Source: Gemmatimonadales bacterium
Lineage (GTDB): Bacteria; Gemmatimonadota; Gemmatimonadetes; Gemmatimonadales; GWC2-71-9
Assembly: GCA_036265815.1 (NCBI GenBank)
Contig: DATAOI010000015.1
Span: 1 to 64,000, forward strand
Direction: 5' to 3'
DNA: 64,000 nucleotides
In this document: positions 26,163 through 35,184 of the stretch, in pieces
Layout of the letters: the number at the start of each line of letters is the position of its first letter
How positions within the stretch are numbered: the stretch's first letter is position 1
Notes under the pieces: model-generated
Seen by the model: only the letters and a program-made list of their open reading frames with translations
Told to the model about the DNA's origin: nothing
The model's database searches: none
Program-made: the position numbers and the translations under genes

Positions 26163-26235
26163 CTCCCGAGGAGGGACTCGAACCCCCGACCCGGTGATTA
26201 ACAGTCACCTGCTCTACCAACTGAGCTACTCGGGA
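26163..26235 (-). tRNA. tRNA-Asn (GTT)
   Basis: Read on the minus strand, the 73-base gene has a seven-pair acceptor stem (TCCCGAG/CTCGGGA) with discriminator G. The D-arm is GCTCAGTTGGTAGAGC. The anticodon stem-loop has loop CTGTTAA (anticodon GTT), and the T-arm has GGTTCGAGTCC. CCA is not encoded. It stands alone, with no neighbouring tRNA and no sign of an integrated element at its 3' end. Confidence 0.97.
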
Positions 26236-26732
26236 AGGCGCGGCTGCCTCGCGCGGGTGCAATCTGGTCGGCCCACCCATCTCGGTCAAGCGGCCACGGG
26301 GCCTGGCTCAGCGGCTCAGTTGAGACTGCCTGACGGCCTCCGCCGGTCAGCCGCTAGTTGGACCACCTCCGTCGCCAACCGGGTCAGCCAGTGATATTCC
26401 TGCCAGATGCGCGGGCGGGCGTGGTGATTCCGATCGCGACCTCCCGCTCGGTTCAGGAGTATCGGCGGCCTGGGCGGGCGGGTGCAGACTAGAAACCCCA
26501 TACTCAGCGATCCGACAGTACAGCGGCAGTGGGGCGCCCCGGCTGGTTGAGCCAAGGTCCGGCAAGCAGCCAGCGCTGATTTCGGTGCGAGCACTCGCTT
26601 TCACTGCCTAGCCAAAATGCCGCTAGCCCTAGGCATACCACGAGTTTGACCAAAGTATAGCTAACCCTTTGTGGAAAAATGTGTTACTTGCAACATACTA
26701 GCCTTTTCCCATTCGATCCTTAGCTTCCGTCC
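26236..26732. other. 497-base non-coding stretch between tRNA-Asn and the delta-prime-like gene
   Basis: No gene with a credible start and codon bias is visible here. The tRNA promoter should lie at its left edge on the minus strand. The right end (about 26640-26715) is distinctly AT-rich, with TTTGACC, TATAGCTAA and TTGCAACATA, and probably holds the promoter of the following gene. The middle has direct G/C-rich words but no clear hairpin, integrase-type attachment duplicate or second tRNA. Confidence 0.6.
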
Positions 26733-27824
26733 ATGCCGCTGCCCCCCCTCACCGGGCACTTGGAGACCCGTCGCCGCCTCGCCCACGCAGTCCGGACAGA
26801 CCGGCTGCCCCAGGTGCTGCTGGTGACGGGCCCGGCAGGGGTCGGCAAGCAAAGAATTGCACTCTGGCTGGCTCAATTGGTGCTCTGCGACCGGCCGGAC
26901 AACGAACCGTGCGGCCAATGCAGACCCTGCAGGCTGGTGATGGGTCTGGCCCATGCCGATCTGCACTGGTTCGTGCCGATTCCCCGCCCCAAGGCGGCGG
27001 ATCCAGCGAAACAGGTCGAAGAAGCCGCCGAGGCACTCGCGGCGGTAATGGAGGAGCGGCGCGCAAAGCCACTCTATGCCCTGCCAGACGGCATGGCCGG
27101 ACACCCCATCGCCGTCGTCCGGCTGCTCCAGCAACGCGCCGGGCTCACCTCCGTCGAGGGAGGCCGCCGGGTGTTCATCATCGGTGAGGCGGACCGGCTG
27201 GTGCCTCAAGAGTCGAGTCAGGAGGCGGCCAACGCGCTGCTCAAGCTGCTGGAGGAGCCGCCGCCCCGAAGCCTGTTCGTGCTGACGACGGTCGATGCCC
27301 GGCGCCTCTTGCCGACCATGCGGTCGCGGGCTGTGCCGGTGAGGCTCAAGCGGCTGTCGGATGCGGATGTAGCGGAGTTTCTCCGGCGGGAGATCGAGCC
27401 CGCCCTTTCGGTCAAGGAGTTGGAAGAACGAGTAGCCCTGGGGACTGGATCGATAGGCCAGGCCCTGAGCGCCGGCGAGGACGCGGCCAAGGCCTACGCC
27501 GCCGCGAATCAGCTGCTGCAGGCCATCGCGGATGGGCCCGGCCCGGTGCTCGAGCGCGCGCTCAAGCAGGCCCCCTGGTCTGCGCGAGGCGAGTTCACCG
27601 CCATGCTCGATGCTCTGGCCGACACCCTGAGCGAGGCGGCGCGGGCCTCGCTTGGCCAGACTACCCGGAGGCCGGTGCCTCCTGCGCTCCGGCGCCAGGG
27701 AAATCCGGCGCCGTTCCTCAGGGCGCTGGAGCGCGTGGCCGAAGCGCGGGAGGCGGCGTGGGGAAACGTGAACCCGCAGATCCTCCTGGCGGTTCTGGGT
27801 CAGGGCCTGTCGGAGGATCTGTGA
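26733..27824 (+). CDS. holB: DNA polymerase III delta-prime-like clamp-loader ATPase
   Basis: This protein has 363 residues. An AAA+ core is clear: P-loop GPAGVGKQ (~31-38), a four-cysteine zinc knuckle (LCDRPDNEPCGQCRPC, ~50-65), Walker B-like VFIIGEADRL and the sensor-1 region RSLFVLTTVDARRLLPTMRSRAVPVR. This is typical of the bacterial clamp loader, including the SRC-like element (SRA here). The C-terminal part (~215-363) is helical. Family delta-prime proteins lack some ATPase residues, consistent with GEAD replacing DEAD. The gene ends 4 bases inside moaC (GTGA overlap). A tau/gamma-like relative cannot be excluded, but the length and single domain fit delta-prime. Confidence 0.82.
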   Translation: MPLPPLTGHLETRRRLAHAVRTDRLPQVLLVTGPAGVGKQRIALWLAQLVLCDRPDNEPCGQCRPCRLVMGLAHADLHWFVPIPRPKAADPAKQVEEAAEALAAVMEERRAKPLYALPDGMAGHPIAVVRLLQQRAGLTSVEGGRRVFIIGEADRLVPQESSQEAANALLKLLEEPPPRSLFVLTTVDARRLLPTMRSRAVPVRLKRLSDADVAEFLRREIEPALSVKELEERVALGTGSIGQALSAGEDAAKAYAAANQLLQAIADGPGPVLERALKQAPWSARGEFTAMLDALADTLSEAARASLGQTTRRPVPPALRRQGNPAPFLRALERVAEAREAAWGNVNPQILLAVLGQGLSEDL

Positions 27825-28300
27825 AGCTGAGCCACCTGGATGAAAGCGGCCGAGCCCGCATGGTGGATGTGGGCGGCAAGCCTGAGAGCGCTCGCACCGC
27901 GCTGGCCGAAGGGCTGGTCCGCATGTCGCGCGAGGCCTTCGAGCTGCTCGCCAGCCACGGGGTTGCCAAAGGTGACGTGCTGGCGGTAGCCGAAGTGGCA
28001 GGTGTGATGGGGGCCAAGCGCACCGGGGAGCTGATCCCGCTCTGCCACCCCCTGGGGCTGGAGCTGGTGACGGTGGAGGCAAGGCTGGAACCGGAGCTGC
28101 CGGGCGTGCGGATCACGGCCCGGACCAAGGTGACGGGGCGCACAGGAGTGGAGATGGAGGCGCTCACCGCGGTGAGCGTGGCATGTCTCACAGTTTATGA
28201 CATGATGAAGGCAGTCGATCGGGAGATCACTATCGATCAGGTGAAGCTGCTCAGCAAAACCGGGGGAACCCGGGGAGATTGGCGCCGGTCCGACGGTTGA
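27821..28300 (+). CDS. moaC: cyclic pyranopterin monophosphate synthase
   Basis: MoaC converts the 8-cyclo-dihydroguanosine triphosphate made by MoaA into cPMP for molybdenum cofactor synthesis. This 159-residue protein has the normal length. It keeps LSHLDESGRARMVDVGGKP, GELIPLCHPLGL, VEMEALTAVSVACLTVYDMMKAVD and the C-terminal LLSKTGGTRGDW. These hold the conserved Lys, Asp and His residues. GTG 27821 overlaps the holB stop and is chosen over an upstream ATG that would add a glycine-rich stretch. No other molybdopterin gene is in the window. Confidence 0.95.
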   Translation: MKLSHLDESGRARMVDVGGKPESARTALAEGLVRMSREAFELLASHGVAKGDVLAVAEVAGVMGAKRTGELIPLCHPLGLELVTVEARLEPELPGVRITARTKVTGRTGVEMEALTAVSVACLTVYDMMKAVDREITIDQVKLLSKTGGTRGDWRRSDG

Positions 28301-28339
28301 CGTCGAGGACGCGGCTTTCCAATAGCGAGGAGGTTGGCC

Positions 28340-29032
28340 ATGAAGCGACCGACCGACAAGTACGGCGAGCTGCGCGGAGGAACGGCCCAACGGCTGCTGG
28401 TTCGGGGCGGGCTACTGCTGACGACGGCGGTGGTCATCGGGACGCTGGCGGGCTGGACCAAGCGAGTCCGCGCGACCGACGAGGTTGCCGTCCCCAACGC
28501 GCGTCTGGTGGCTCGGGAGATGGGGAGTCTGGGTGACCAGCTCGACGCCACCCGGGGTGAGATGGCGCTCATCAGACTCCAGCTGGATCGCGCCAATGCC
28601 ATCATGGAGAGCTCGGCCCACTATCAGATCCCGGCCGATCTCGCGGCCGCCATCTACGACATCGCCCTGAGCGAGGGGATCGACCCGGCGCTCGGGTTTC
28701 AGCTGGTCAAGATCGAGAGCAGCTTCAGGCAGAACGCCCAGAGCTCGGCCGGCGCCATCGGGTACACCCAGGTGCAGCTCGCCACGGCGCGCTTCTACGA
28801 TCGGGGCGTTACGGCCAAGGAGCTGTTCGAGCGCGACGTGAACCTGCGGATCGGCTTCCGCTTCCTCAACGATCTGCTGGGCAAGTTCAACCGCGATACC
28901 CAGACCGCGCTGCTGGCGTATAACCGCGGTCCGGCCAAAGTGTCCGAGATCCTGGCCCAGGGCGGCGATCCCGCCAACGGCTACGCGGACGCCGTGCTCG
29001 AGGGATATCGCCCACCAGCTGAGCAGCGCTGA
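28340..29032 (+). CDS. membrane-anchored lytic transglycosylase (SLT domain)
   Basis: The 230-residue protein has a single N-terminal anchor (~18-37, LLLTTAVVIGTLAGW) and then a SLT/lysozyme-like domain at ~85-220. The catalytic glutamate is in KIESSFRQNA, and the downstream SSAGAIGYTQVQ and LLAYNRGPAKV motifs match the family. It cleaves peptidoglycan with 1,6-anhydro product formation. The start ATG 28340 has GAGGAGG six bases upstream, better than the TTG at 28334. It converges with the next, larger transglycosylase, leaving 7 bases between them. Confidence 0.9.
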   Translation: MKRPTDKYGELRGGTAQRLLVRGGLLLTTAVVIGTLAGWTKRVRATDEVAVPNARLVAREMGSLGDQLDATRGEMALIRLQLDRANAIMESSAHYQIPADLAAAIYDIALSEGIDPALGFQLVKIESSFRQNAQSSAGAIGYTQVQLATARFYDRGVTAKELFERDVNLRIGFRFLNDLLGKFNRDTQTALLAYNRGPAKVSEILAQGGDPANGYADAVLEGYRPPAEQR

Positions 29033-29039
29033 GCCGCCA

Positions 29040-30602
29040 CTAACCCGGGACCTTGAGTGAGGCGGCTGCCGACTTGAGCGCCGGCGGAGCCACCCTCAGC
29101 CGCTGGCCGGCGCGGATCCGGCCCGCGGCGTCGAGCTGGTTCCACTCGCGGAGCTTCCGCTGGGTCACTCCGTACTCCTCCGCCAGACCAATGAGTGTCT
29201 CGCCCCGGCGCACCCGATGGAAGCCACTGGGGCTGGCCCCCGCGGGCACCACCGGATCCGCGATGCGCCGCGCCACTCGCCCGGAGACGGCGCCGCCGGT
29301 CGGGACGATCACCCGCTGACCCACTCGGAGCCGCTTTCGAAGCCGCGGGTTCGCCTCGGTGAGCAGCCGCAGGCTGACGCGGTATCGCTGCGCGATCCCA
29401 CCCAGCGTCTCTCCCCGACTGACCGTGTGTTCCACGAAGGTCACCCGGCGCTCGACCGGCAACGCGGCGTACGCCACCTCGGTGGCCGGACCCCGGCCTG
29501 AAGGAATCCGCACCACGGCAGCCACGCCGGGCGGCGTCGCCAGCCGGAGATACTGCGGGTTGAGCTCTCGAATGGCCGCGACGGTGGTATCGGCCAATCG
29601 CGCGATGACGTCGAGCCCGGTCATCCCCGGCACCACGATGGAGTCGTACGCGGCGAGCTCGGCCGGCGCGACCTCGAAGCCATAGCGCGCCGGCTCCTTG
29701 GCGATCAACGCCGCGGCGATGAGCTTGGGCACGTAGTCCTTGGTCTCCCGACGAAGCAGCTTGGTGTCGTACAGCCGGAAGAAGGTCGCATCGGAGTTGA
29801 CCGAGTCCGCGTCGTCCTCCGGCAGCCGAACCAGGCTGCGGGATACCTTGCCCGAGCCTGCGTTGTACGCGGCGGCGGCGAGATACAGCGAGCCGAAGCG
29901 GCGGTTGAGATCGTTGAGGTGCCGAACCGCGGCATCGGTGGAGCGGTAGGGGTCTCGCCGCTCGTCGACCCAGGAGTCGACCCGCAGCCCGTAGAGCTTG
30001 GCGGTGCCCTTCATGAACTGCCACATCCCCACCGCGTGCGACCGACTGGTGGCGGTGTTGGAGAAACCGCTCTCGATCAGGGCGAGATAGACCAGGTCGC
30101 CGGGCAGCCCCACCCGCTGGAACCGCTCGCGAATCATTGGCTCGTACCGCGGCATCCGGCTGAGCCAGATGCCGAATCGCTCGCGCGCCTTGCGGCGAAA
30201 CAGATCCAGGTAGTACTGCACCCGGTCGTGATTGTTGTAGGTGGCGACGTCGATGTCCCAGGAGACCGCCGGCTCGAGTTCGGCCGAGGAGTCCGCCGCC
30301 TCGCCGGCCGGGCTCGCGTCGTCCAGCGCTTCCAGCACCGCTTCGTCTGCCGCCGAGTCGGCCGCCAGCCGCACTTCGGCTGCGAGCTCGGCGGCAGGCA
30401 CCAGGGTGTCGAGCGCGGGGGCGGGCGGAAGCGCGTCGAGCTCGAGGGCGGACGCTGGTGGCGGCGGGATGACGGCCGATTCCGGCGAGGTGGCGGAGGG
30501 GGCCGGCTTAGGCTCGGGCTGGATCGCCGGCGCGCGGCGGGGACCGGCGCAGGCGGCACCGAGCAGCAGCAGGAGAGCGACGGCGATCGGGGCTCGCGGC
30601 AT
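29040..30602 (-). CDS. mltD: LysM-containing lytic transglycosylase (MltD-like lipoprotein)
   Basis: From ATG 30602 the 520-residue protein has a leader MPRAPIAVALLLLLGAACAG with a lipobox at LGAAC. A Pro/Glu/Ala-rich spacer reaches ~110. A SLT domain lies at ~150-260, with the catalytic Glu in LALIESGFSNTATS and SHAVGMWQFMKGTAK. A linker domain follows, then two LysM repeats near ~385-430 (VSRGETLGGIAQRYRVS...LRVGQRVIVP) and ~455-500 (VRRGETLIGLAEEYGVT...IRAGQRLRV). This is the classical MltD layout. It would cleave peptidoglycan from the outer-membrane side. Confidence 0.93.
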   Translation of the reverse strand: MPRAPIAVALLLLLGAACAGPRRAPAIQPEPKPAPSATSPESAVIPPPPASALELDALPPAPALDTLVPAAELAAEVRLAADSAADEAVLEALDDASPAGEAADSSAELEPAVSWDIDVATYNNHDRVQYYLDLFRRKARERFGIWLSRMPRYEPMIRERFQRVGLPGDLVYLALIESGFSNTATSRSHAVGMWQFMKGTAKLYGLRVDSWVDERRDPYRSTDAAVRHLNDLNRRFGSLYLAAAAYNAGSGKVSRSLVRLPEDDADSVNSDATFFRLYDTKLLRRETKDYVPKLIAAALIAKEPARYGFEVAPAELAAYDSIVVPGMTGLDVIARLADTTVAAIRELNPQYLRLATPPGVAAVVRIPSGRGPATEVAYAALPVERRVTFVEHTVSRGETLGGIAQRYRVSLRLLTEANPRLRKRLRVGQRVIVPTGGAVSGRVARRIADPVVPAGASPSGFHRVRRGETLIGLAEEYGVTQRKLREWNQLDAAGRIRAGQRLRVAPPALKSAAASLKVPG

Positions 30603-30730
30603 GCGGCGCACTCCTGTCCCGGCGGCGCTTTCGGGTGGGGTTCGGTGGTGCAACGACATGCGTCACCAGGCCGTCCGCAAAGCGCGGGACCCCGAGGCGA
30701 ACTGAGGCAAGATTCGGCCTGCAGGGGCCG

Positions 30731-31150
30731 TCAGCGCATGAACAGCCGGTTGCCCAGAATTCGATTGGTTGCGTTGAGAACGGCCAACGCGGCGCCGCGC
30801 GCCGCGTCACTCTCGGTCAGGTACGATCCCACGACCCGGGTCCCGCTCCCTTCACCGTGCGCGGCCAGCGAGACGATCACCACGGTGGCATCGAAGGCGC
30901 GGACGGCCTTCACGCCCAGCAGCTCGAACCCGAGCCCGCCCTGCACCGCCTGCTCCAGCGCGGTCACGCAGGCCTGGGCGGCGCAACGCAGCTCGCCTGC
31001 CTGTGAGCCCAGACCTTCGCTCTCACCGGTGAACTGCTCCGAGTCTTTCCAGGTGAGGCCGACCCGCGCCCGGCATCGGCCGTTGGGAAGCCGGTCGAGA
31101 ATGAACTCGGCGAACCGCAGCCGTTCGCTGAGCGGGTTCGGGGGGGCCAT
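30731..31150 (-). CDS. hypothetical protein
   Basis: The 139-residue product starts MAPPNPLSERLRFAEFILDRLPNGR and then has an alternating strand pattern (CRARVGLTWKDSEQF, GFELLGVKAVRAFDATVVIVSLAAH) with a helix near AAQACVTALEQAV. It has no signal peptide, membrane helix or recognised motif. It may be an unrecognised small alpha/beta (ACT- or BMC-like) fold. It lies upstream of mltD on the minus strand, 128 bases away. Confidence 0.5.
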   Translation of the reverse strand: MAPPNPLSERLRFAEFILDRLPNGRCRARVGLTWKDSEQFTGESEGLGSQAGELRCAAQACVTALEQAVQGGLGFELLGVKAVRAFDATVVIVSLAAHGEGSGTRVVGSYLTESDAARGAALAVLNATNRILGNRLFMR

Positions 31151-31226
31151 GGCGGTCCTTATGAAGGACGGGGGCACGGGGAACGGCAGGGGCCCGAGGG
31201 GGCAAAGCCCATGCCATCCAGGGTCA

Positions 31227-31466
31227 CTACTGGAGGTGCTCGGCGAGGATGGCGGCGAGCATGTCCTCCGAGAGCTTCTCAGCCTGGGCGAACAGCGTGG
31301 CCTTGGAGGTCGAGGTCAGCGGAGACGCGGCCCACAGCGGCCCCTGTGCCTGATCCACCGGGCGGAACGAGAACACCAGGGTCCACTGGGGCGAGTTGCC
31401 CCGACGCTCCGCGAGGATCGAGACGTTCCAGCGCCGGTCGTCGTGCTCGACGACTCTCCAAACCAT
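31227..31466 (-). CDS. small (79-residue) hypothetical protein
   Basis: The product begins MVWRVVEHDDRRWNVSILAERRG and ends EDMLAAILAEHLQ. It contains a beta hairpin-like stretch and a C-terminal helix. The GGAG upstream and the good codon pattern support translation. No known family is recognised. It ends 77 bases before the next gene in the same direction, and 53 bases separate it from the arsenosugar-type transferase. Confidence 0.55.
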   Translation of the reverse strand: MVWRVVEHDDRRWNVSILAERRGNSPQWTLVFSFRPVDQAQGPLWAASPLTSTSKATLFAQAEKLSEDMLAAILAEHLQ

Positions 31467-31519
31467 GTGTGCTCCACCGTGCAATAGCGAAGTCGGCCAA
31501 TATGGAAGGCCTCGGCGAA

Positions 31520-32113
31520 TCAGGTCAAGAGTCCTTCGGCGCGGGCCGCCTCGGCGGTGTCCACGTCGCGCAGCTCGGGAAGCTCCTGCCACCGCGCACC
31601 GGCGCGCTTCAGCCGCGCGCGGGTTTCGCTGAGGACCCGGTCGGTGCCCCACGGCATGTCGCTGAAGAGTCCGGGCAGCGGCGTCGTTCCGCCGATAAGG
31701 TAATATCCGCCGTCGGTGGCGGGGCCCAGGACGACCGAGCCCCGCCGGATGATGCCGACCGCCTCCTGGAGAAGCTCGCCGGTGAGGCGGGGACAGTCGA
31801 CCCCGATTGCGATCCATGGCCGGCCTCGCGCTACCGCCTGCTCCGCCGCGAAGAGCCGGGCGCCGAGATCGCCCGAGGCTTGCGGGCGGAGATCCCAGGC
31901 TGCCCCGAGCCAGAAGCGCACCTCTGCGGCCGCCTCGGACGGCGTGAACCATACTGTCACCTCCAGGCTCGCCTCGCCGACACTGGCCAGCGTCCGGGCC
32001 ACCATCACGCGATAGAGGCGGAGTGCCTGTCGAGCGCCGATCTCGGATGCGAGCCGGGTCTTGACCGTGCCCATCCGCGGCGCCTTGAGCAACACCGCCA
32101 GTGCCGCGCTCAT
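31520..32113 (-). CDS. rSAM/selenodomain-associated transferase 1 (DUF2064, TIGR04282-type)
   Basis: The 197-residue protein resembles the nucleotidyl/glycosyltransferase-like family linked to arsenosugar and radical-SAM clusters. The N-terminus LAVLLKAPRMGTVKTRLA is the KxPxxGxxKTRL signature. It also has IGVDCPRLT (D-x-P/C-type site), VVLGPATDGGYYLIG and a MPWGTDRVL motif. It is a single alpha/beta domain with no signal or membrane segment. The start ATG 32113 overlaps the TIGR04283-type gene by 4 bases. It is the last gene of this cluster on the minus strand. Confidence 0.88.
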   Translation of the reverse strand: MSAALAVLLKAPRMGTVKTRLASEIGARQALRLYRVMVARTLASVGEASLEVTVWFTPSEAAAEVRFWLGAAWDLRPQASGDLGARLFAAEQAVARGRPWIAIGVDCPRLTGELLQEAVGIIRRGSVVLGPATDGGYYLIGGTTPLPGLFSDMPWGTDRVLSETRARLKRAGARWQELPELRDVDTAEAARAEGLLT

Positions 32114-32820
32114 TGCGGCCGCGGTTCCGGCAGATACCAGCGCGCCAGGCGCTCGGGCTCGACGCCGGCGAGGAACAGGGCGAGCAGCGCCCAGTTGCGC
32201 AGCGTGGCGCGCACCCGCCCCTCCCGGCGCCACCGCCGCGGGTCGGCCAGGATAGGCCGCTGAAAGTGCCGGACCACCGCAAGCCGGCCGATCCGCCGGA
32301 TCAGTGCGGCGTCCTCCATGATGCGGGTGTCGGGGTAGCCACCGGCGGCATCGTACAGGCTGCGGGTGACCAGAAGTCCCTGATCTCCATACGCCAGGCC
32401 GAACAGCCGCCAGCGTAGCGCGGCGCCCCGCTCCACCCAGCGAAACCAGCTCCCGTCCCCGTCGATTGCGAGCGGCCAGGACGCGGCACGGAACGGCGGC
32501 AGCCCGAGTGCTGGCTGGCTCAGGGCCGCCTCCGCCTCGGAGAGCGCGGCGGCGGAGAGGCGGACATCGGCATGAAGCACCAGCAGCCATTCACCCCGCG
32601 AGGCCGCCACGCCGGCCCGGAGCTGGCGGCCGCGGCCCGGTGGGGAGCACACCACGGTGCACCCGCGGGCGGCGGCCAGCTCCGCGGTGCCATCCGAGGA
32701 GCCGCCGTCCGCCACGATGATCTCATGCGGAACGGTGAGCGAGGTGAGATCCTGCAGGAGCCGCGGCAGCCGCGGCGCTTCGTCGAGCGCAGGGATGACG
32801 ATCGACAGGAGCGTGGTCAG
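32110..32820 (-). CDS. rSAM/selenodomain-associated glycosyltransferase 2 (family 2, TIGR04283-type)
   Basis: This GT-A enzyme of ~236 residues has LSIVIPALDEAPRL at its N-terminus, IIVADGGSSDGTAELA and LLVLHADVRL (the metal-binding D-x-D region). The C-terminal half matches the family (GYPDTRIMEDAALIRRIGRL). No ATG, GTG or TTG occurs in a usable position. The first codon compatible with a normal N-terminus is CTG at 32820, overlapping the aminotransferase stop (CTGA). The start is therefore inferred. In other bacteria this family is found with ArsS and is thought to attach sugars in arsenosugar synthesis. Confidence 0.85.
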   Translation of the reverse strand: MTTLLSIVIPALDEAPRLPRLLQDLTSLTVPHEIIVADGGSSDGTAELAAARGCTVVCSPPGRGRQLRAGVAASRGEWLLVLHADVRLSAAALSEAEAALSQPALGLPPFRAASWPLAIDGDGSWFRWVERGAALRWRLFGLAYGDQGLLVTRSLYDAAGGYPDTRIMEDAALIRRIGRLAVVRHFQRPILADPRRWRREGRVRATLRNWALLALFLAGVEPERLARWYLPEPRPQ

Positions 32821-33722
32821 CTCCGGACGAGCGCCTGGAAACGGGCGCGAAGATCGCGCGTGACCGGACCCGACTTGCCGGCGCCGATGAGCCGGCCGTC
32901 GACCTGGCGAATCGCCACCACCTCGGCGGCGGTGCCGGTGAAGAACGCCTCGTCGGCGGTGTAGACGTCGTAGCGGTTGAGGATCGTCTCCTGCACGTCG
33001 TAGCCGGCCTGGACGGCGAGCTCGATGACCACGTCGCGGGTGACGCCTTTGAGAATGCCGGCGAACGCGGCCGGCGTCCGGATCTTCCCCTGCTTCACCA
33101 CGAAGAGGTTCTGGCCCGAGCCTTCGGCCACGCTGCCGCTGCTGTCGAGCATGAGCACTTCGTCCGCCCCGGCCTGGGTGCCCTCGATCTTGGCGAGAAT
33201 GTGGGCCAGATAGTTGAGCGACTTGACCCGGGGCGAGAGCGACTCGCGCTGGGGAATGGGCGTGCCGGCGGTGACCACCTTGAGCCCGGTCTCGTAGACC
33301 TCCTCGGGCCAGAGCTTGATGGTGTCGACGATGATGATGACCGACGGCCGGGGGCACTTCCTCGGGTCGAGGCCGAGATCGCCCGCGCCGCGGGTGACGA
33401 TGGGCCGGATATAGCCCTCGCGGATGCCCGAGCGGCGCACCGCCTCCTCGGTCAAGGCGGCGAACTCATCCTTGGGGATCGGGACGGTGAGCCAGATGGC
33501 GTGGGCCGAGTCGTAGAGCCGGTCGAGGTGCTCCTTGAGCCGGAAGATCTTGCCACCGTAGATCCGGATGCCCTCGAACACGCCGTCTCCGTAGAGCAGG
33601 CCGTGATCGTAGACCGACACCGTGGCGGTGTCGCGTTCGTGCCACTCGCCGTCGAGCCAGATGGTGGGCACACCCGCGCCCTGGGCGGCCGACTGCTTGG
33701 AAGAAGAAAGGCTGGTCGTCAT
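32817..33722 (-). CDS. ilvE: branched-chain amino-acid aminotransferase (class IV)
   Basis: This 301-residue enzyme matches IlvE: TIWLDGEWHERDTATVSVYDHGLLYGDGVFEGIRIYGG, then the lysine region VKSLNYLAHILAKIEG and the C-terminal GTAAEVVAIRQVDGR. The PLP lysine sits in the PRVKSLNY segment. The reaction is transamination of Leu/Ile/Val with 2-oxoglutarate. D-amino-acid transaminases are close relatives, but the length and motifs fit IlvE. ATG 33737 is an alternative start with a better Shine-Dalgarno sequence. It lies inside a cluster of arsenosugar-type genes, an unusual position for a biosynthetic housekeeping gene. Confidence 0.9.
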   Translation of the reverse strand: MTTSLSSSKQSAAQGAGVPTIWLDGEWHERDTATVSVYDHGLLYGDGVFEGIRIYGGKIFRLKEHLDRLYDSAHAIWLTVPIPKDEFAALTEEAVRRSGIREGYIRPIVTRGAGDLGLDPRKCPRPSVIIIVDTIKLWPEEVYETGLKVVTAGTPIPQRESLSPRVKSLNYLAHILAKIEGTQAGADEVLMLDSSGSVAEGSGQNLFVVKQGKIRTPAAFAGILKGVTRDVVIELAVQAGYDVQETILNRYDVYTADEAFFTGTAAEVVAIRQVDGRLIGAGKSGPVTRDLRARFQALVRS

Positions 33723-33768
33723 AGGGAAAATGTACATGCGCCGGCGGCTCCCGGCCATGGCCCCGGGT

Positions 33769-34812
<1,044 letters not shown>

Positions 34813-35151
34813 CTACATCCCCAACCGCTCGAGGTGATTGCGCATCTGCACCCCGTGGACCAGCGACGCGCCGCCCCGGATGGCCGCGGCCACGTGAACG
34901 GCCTCGGTCATCTGCTCCTCGTTGGAGCCCTGCTCCAGGCACGCGGTGGTGTAGGCGTCGATGCAGTACGGGCACTGGACGGAGTGGGAGACCGCCAGAG
35001 CGATGAGCGCCTTCTCCCGGGCGGAGAGCGCTCCCTCCGCGAACACGGCGTCGTACCAGGCGCGGAACTTCTCCCAGAGCTCGGGCGCGCCTTTGCCGAT
35101 GTCGCCGAACCGCGCGAGGTCAGCGTCGCGGTAGTAGTGATCGGATTCCAT
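34813..35151 (-). CDS. AhpD/CMD-like peroxidase-type protein of the arsenosugar cluster
   Basis: The 112-residue protein is a single carboxymuconolactone decarboxylase/AhpD-like domain. The redox pair is HSVQCPYC (Cys60 and Cys63) with His56 before it. Residues ALIALAVSHSVQ and ACLEQGSNEEQMTEAVHVAAAIRGGAS are characteristic. In some homologues of this cluster the active Cys is selenocysteine; here all positions are TGC codons, so no selenium is needed. It is the first gene of the arsenosugar-type run on the minus strand. Confidence 0.88.
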   Translation of the reverse strand: MESDHYYRDADLARFGDIGKGAPELWEKFRAWYDAVFAEGALSAREKALIALAVSHSVQCPYCIDAYTTACLEQGSNEEQMTEAVHVAAAIRGGASLVHGVQMRNHLERLGM

Positions 35152-35184
35152 GCCGGAGGTCCGGTAAAGGGTGAACCGTGCGGC

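Noticed and set aside
25939-26289. Minus-strand open frame containing VAQLVEQVTVNHRVGGSSPSSG
   Set aside because: This peptide is the standard artefact from translating a tRNA gene (here tRNA-Asn at 26163-26235) and its flanks.
26236-26732. A possible integration site or second tRNA beside tRNA-Asn
   Set aside because: No integrase, no direct duplicate of the tRNA 3' end and no second cloverleaf could be found.
34813-35151. Selenocysteine in the AhpD/CMD-like protein
   Set aside because: Homologues can have an in-frame TGA at the redox site, but here both positions are ordinary Cys codons.
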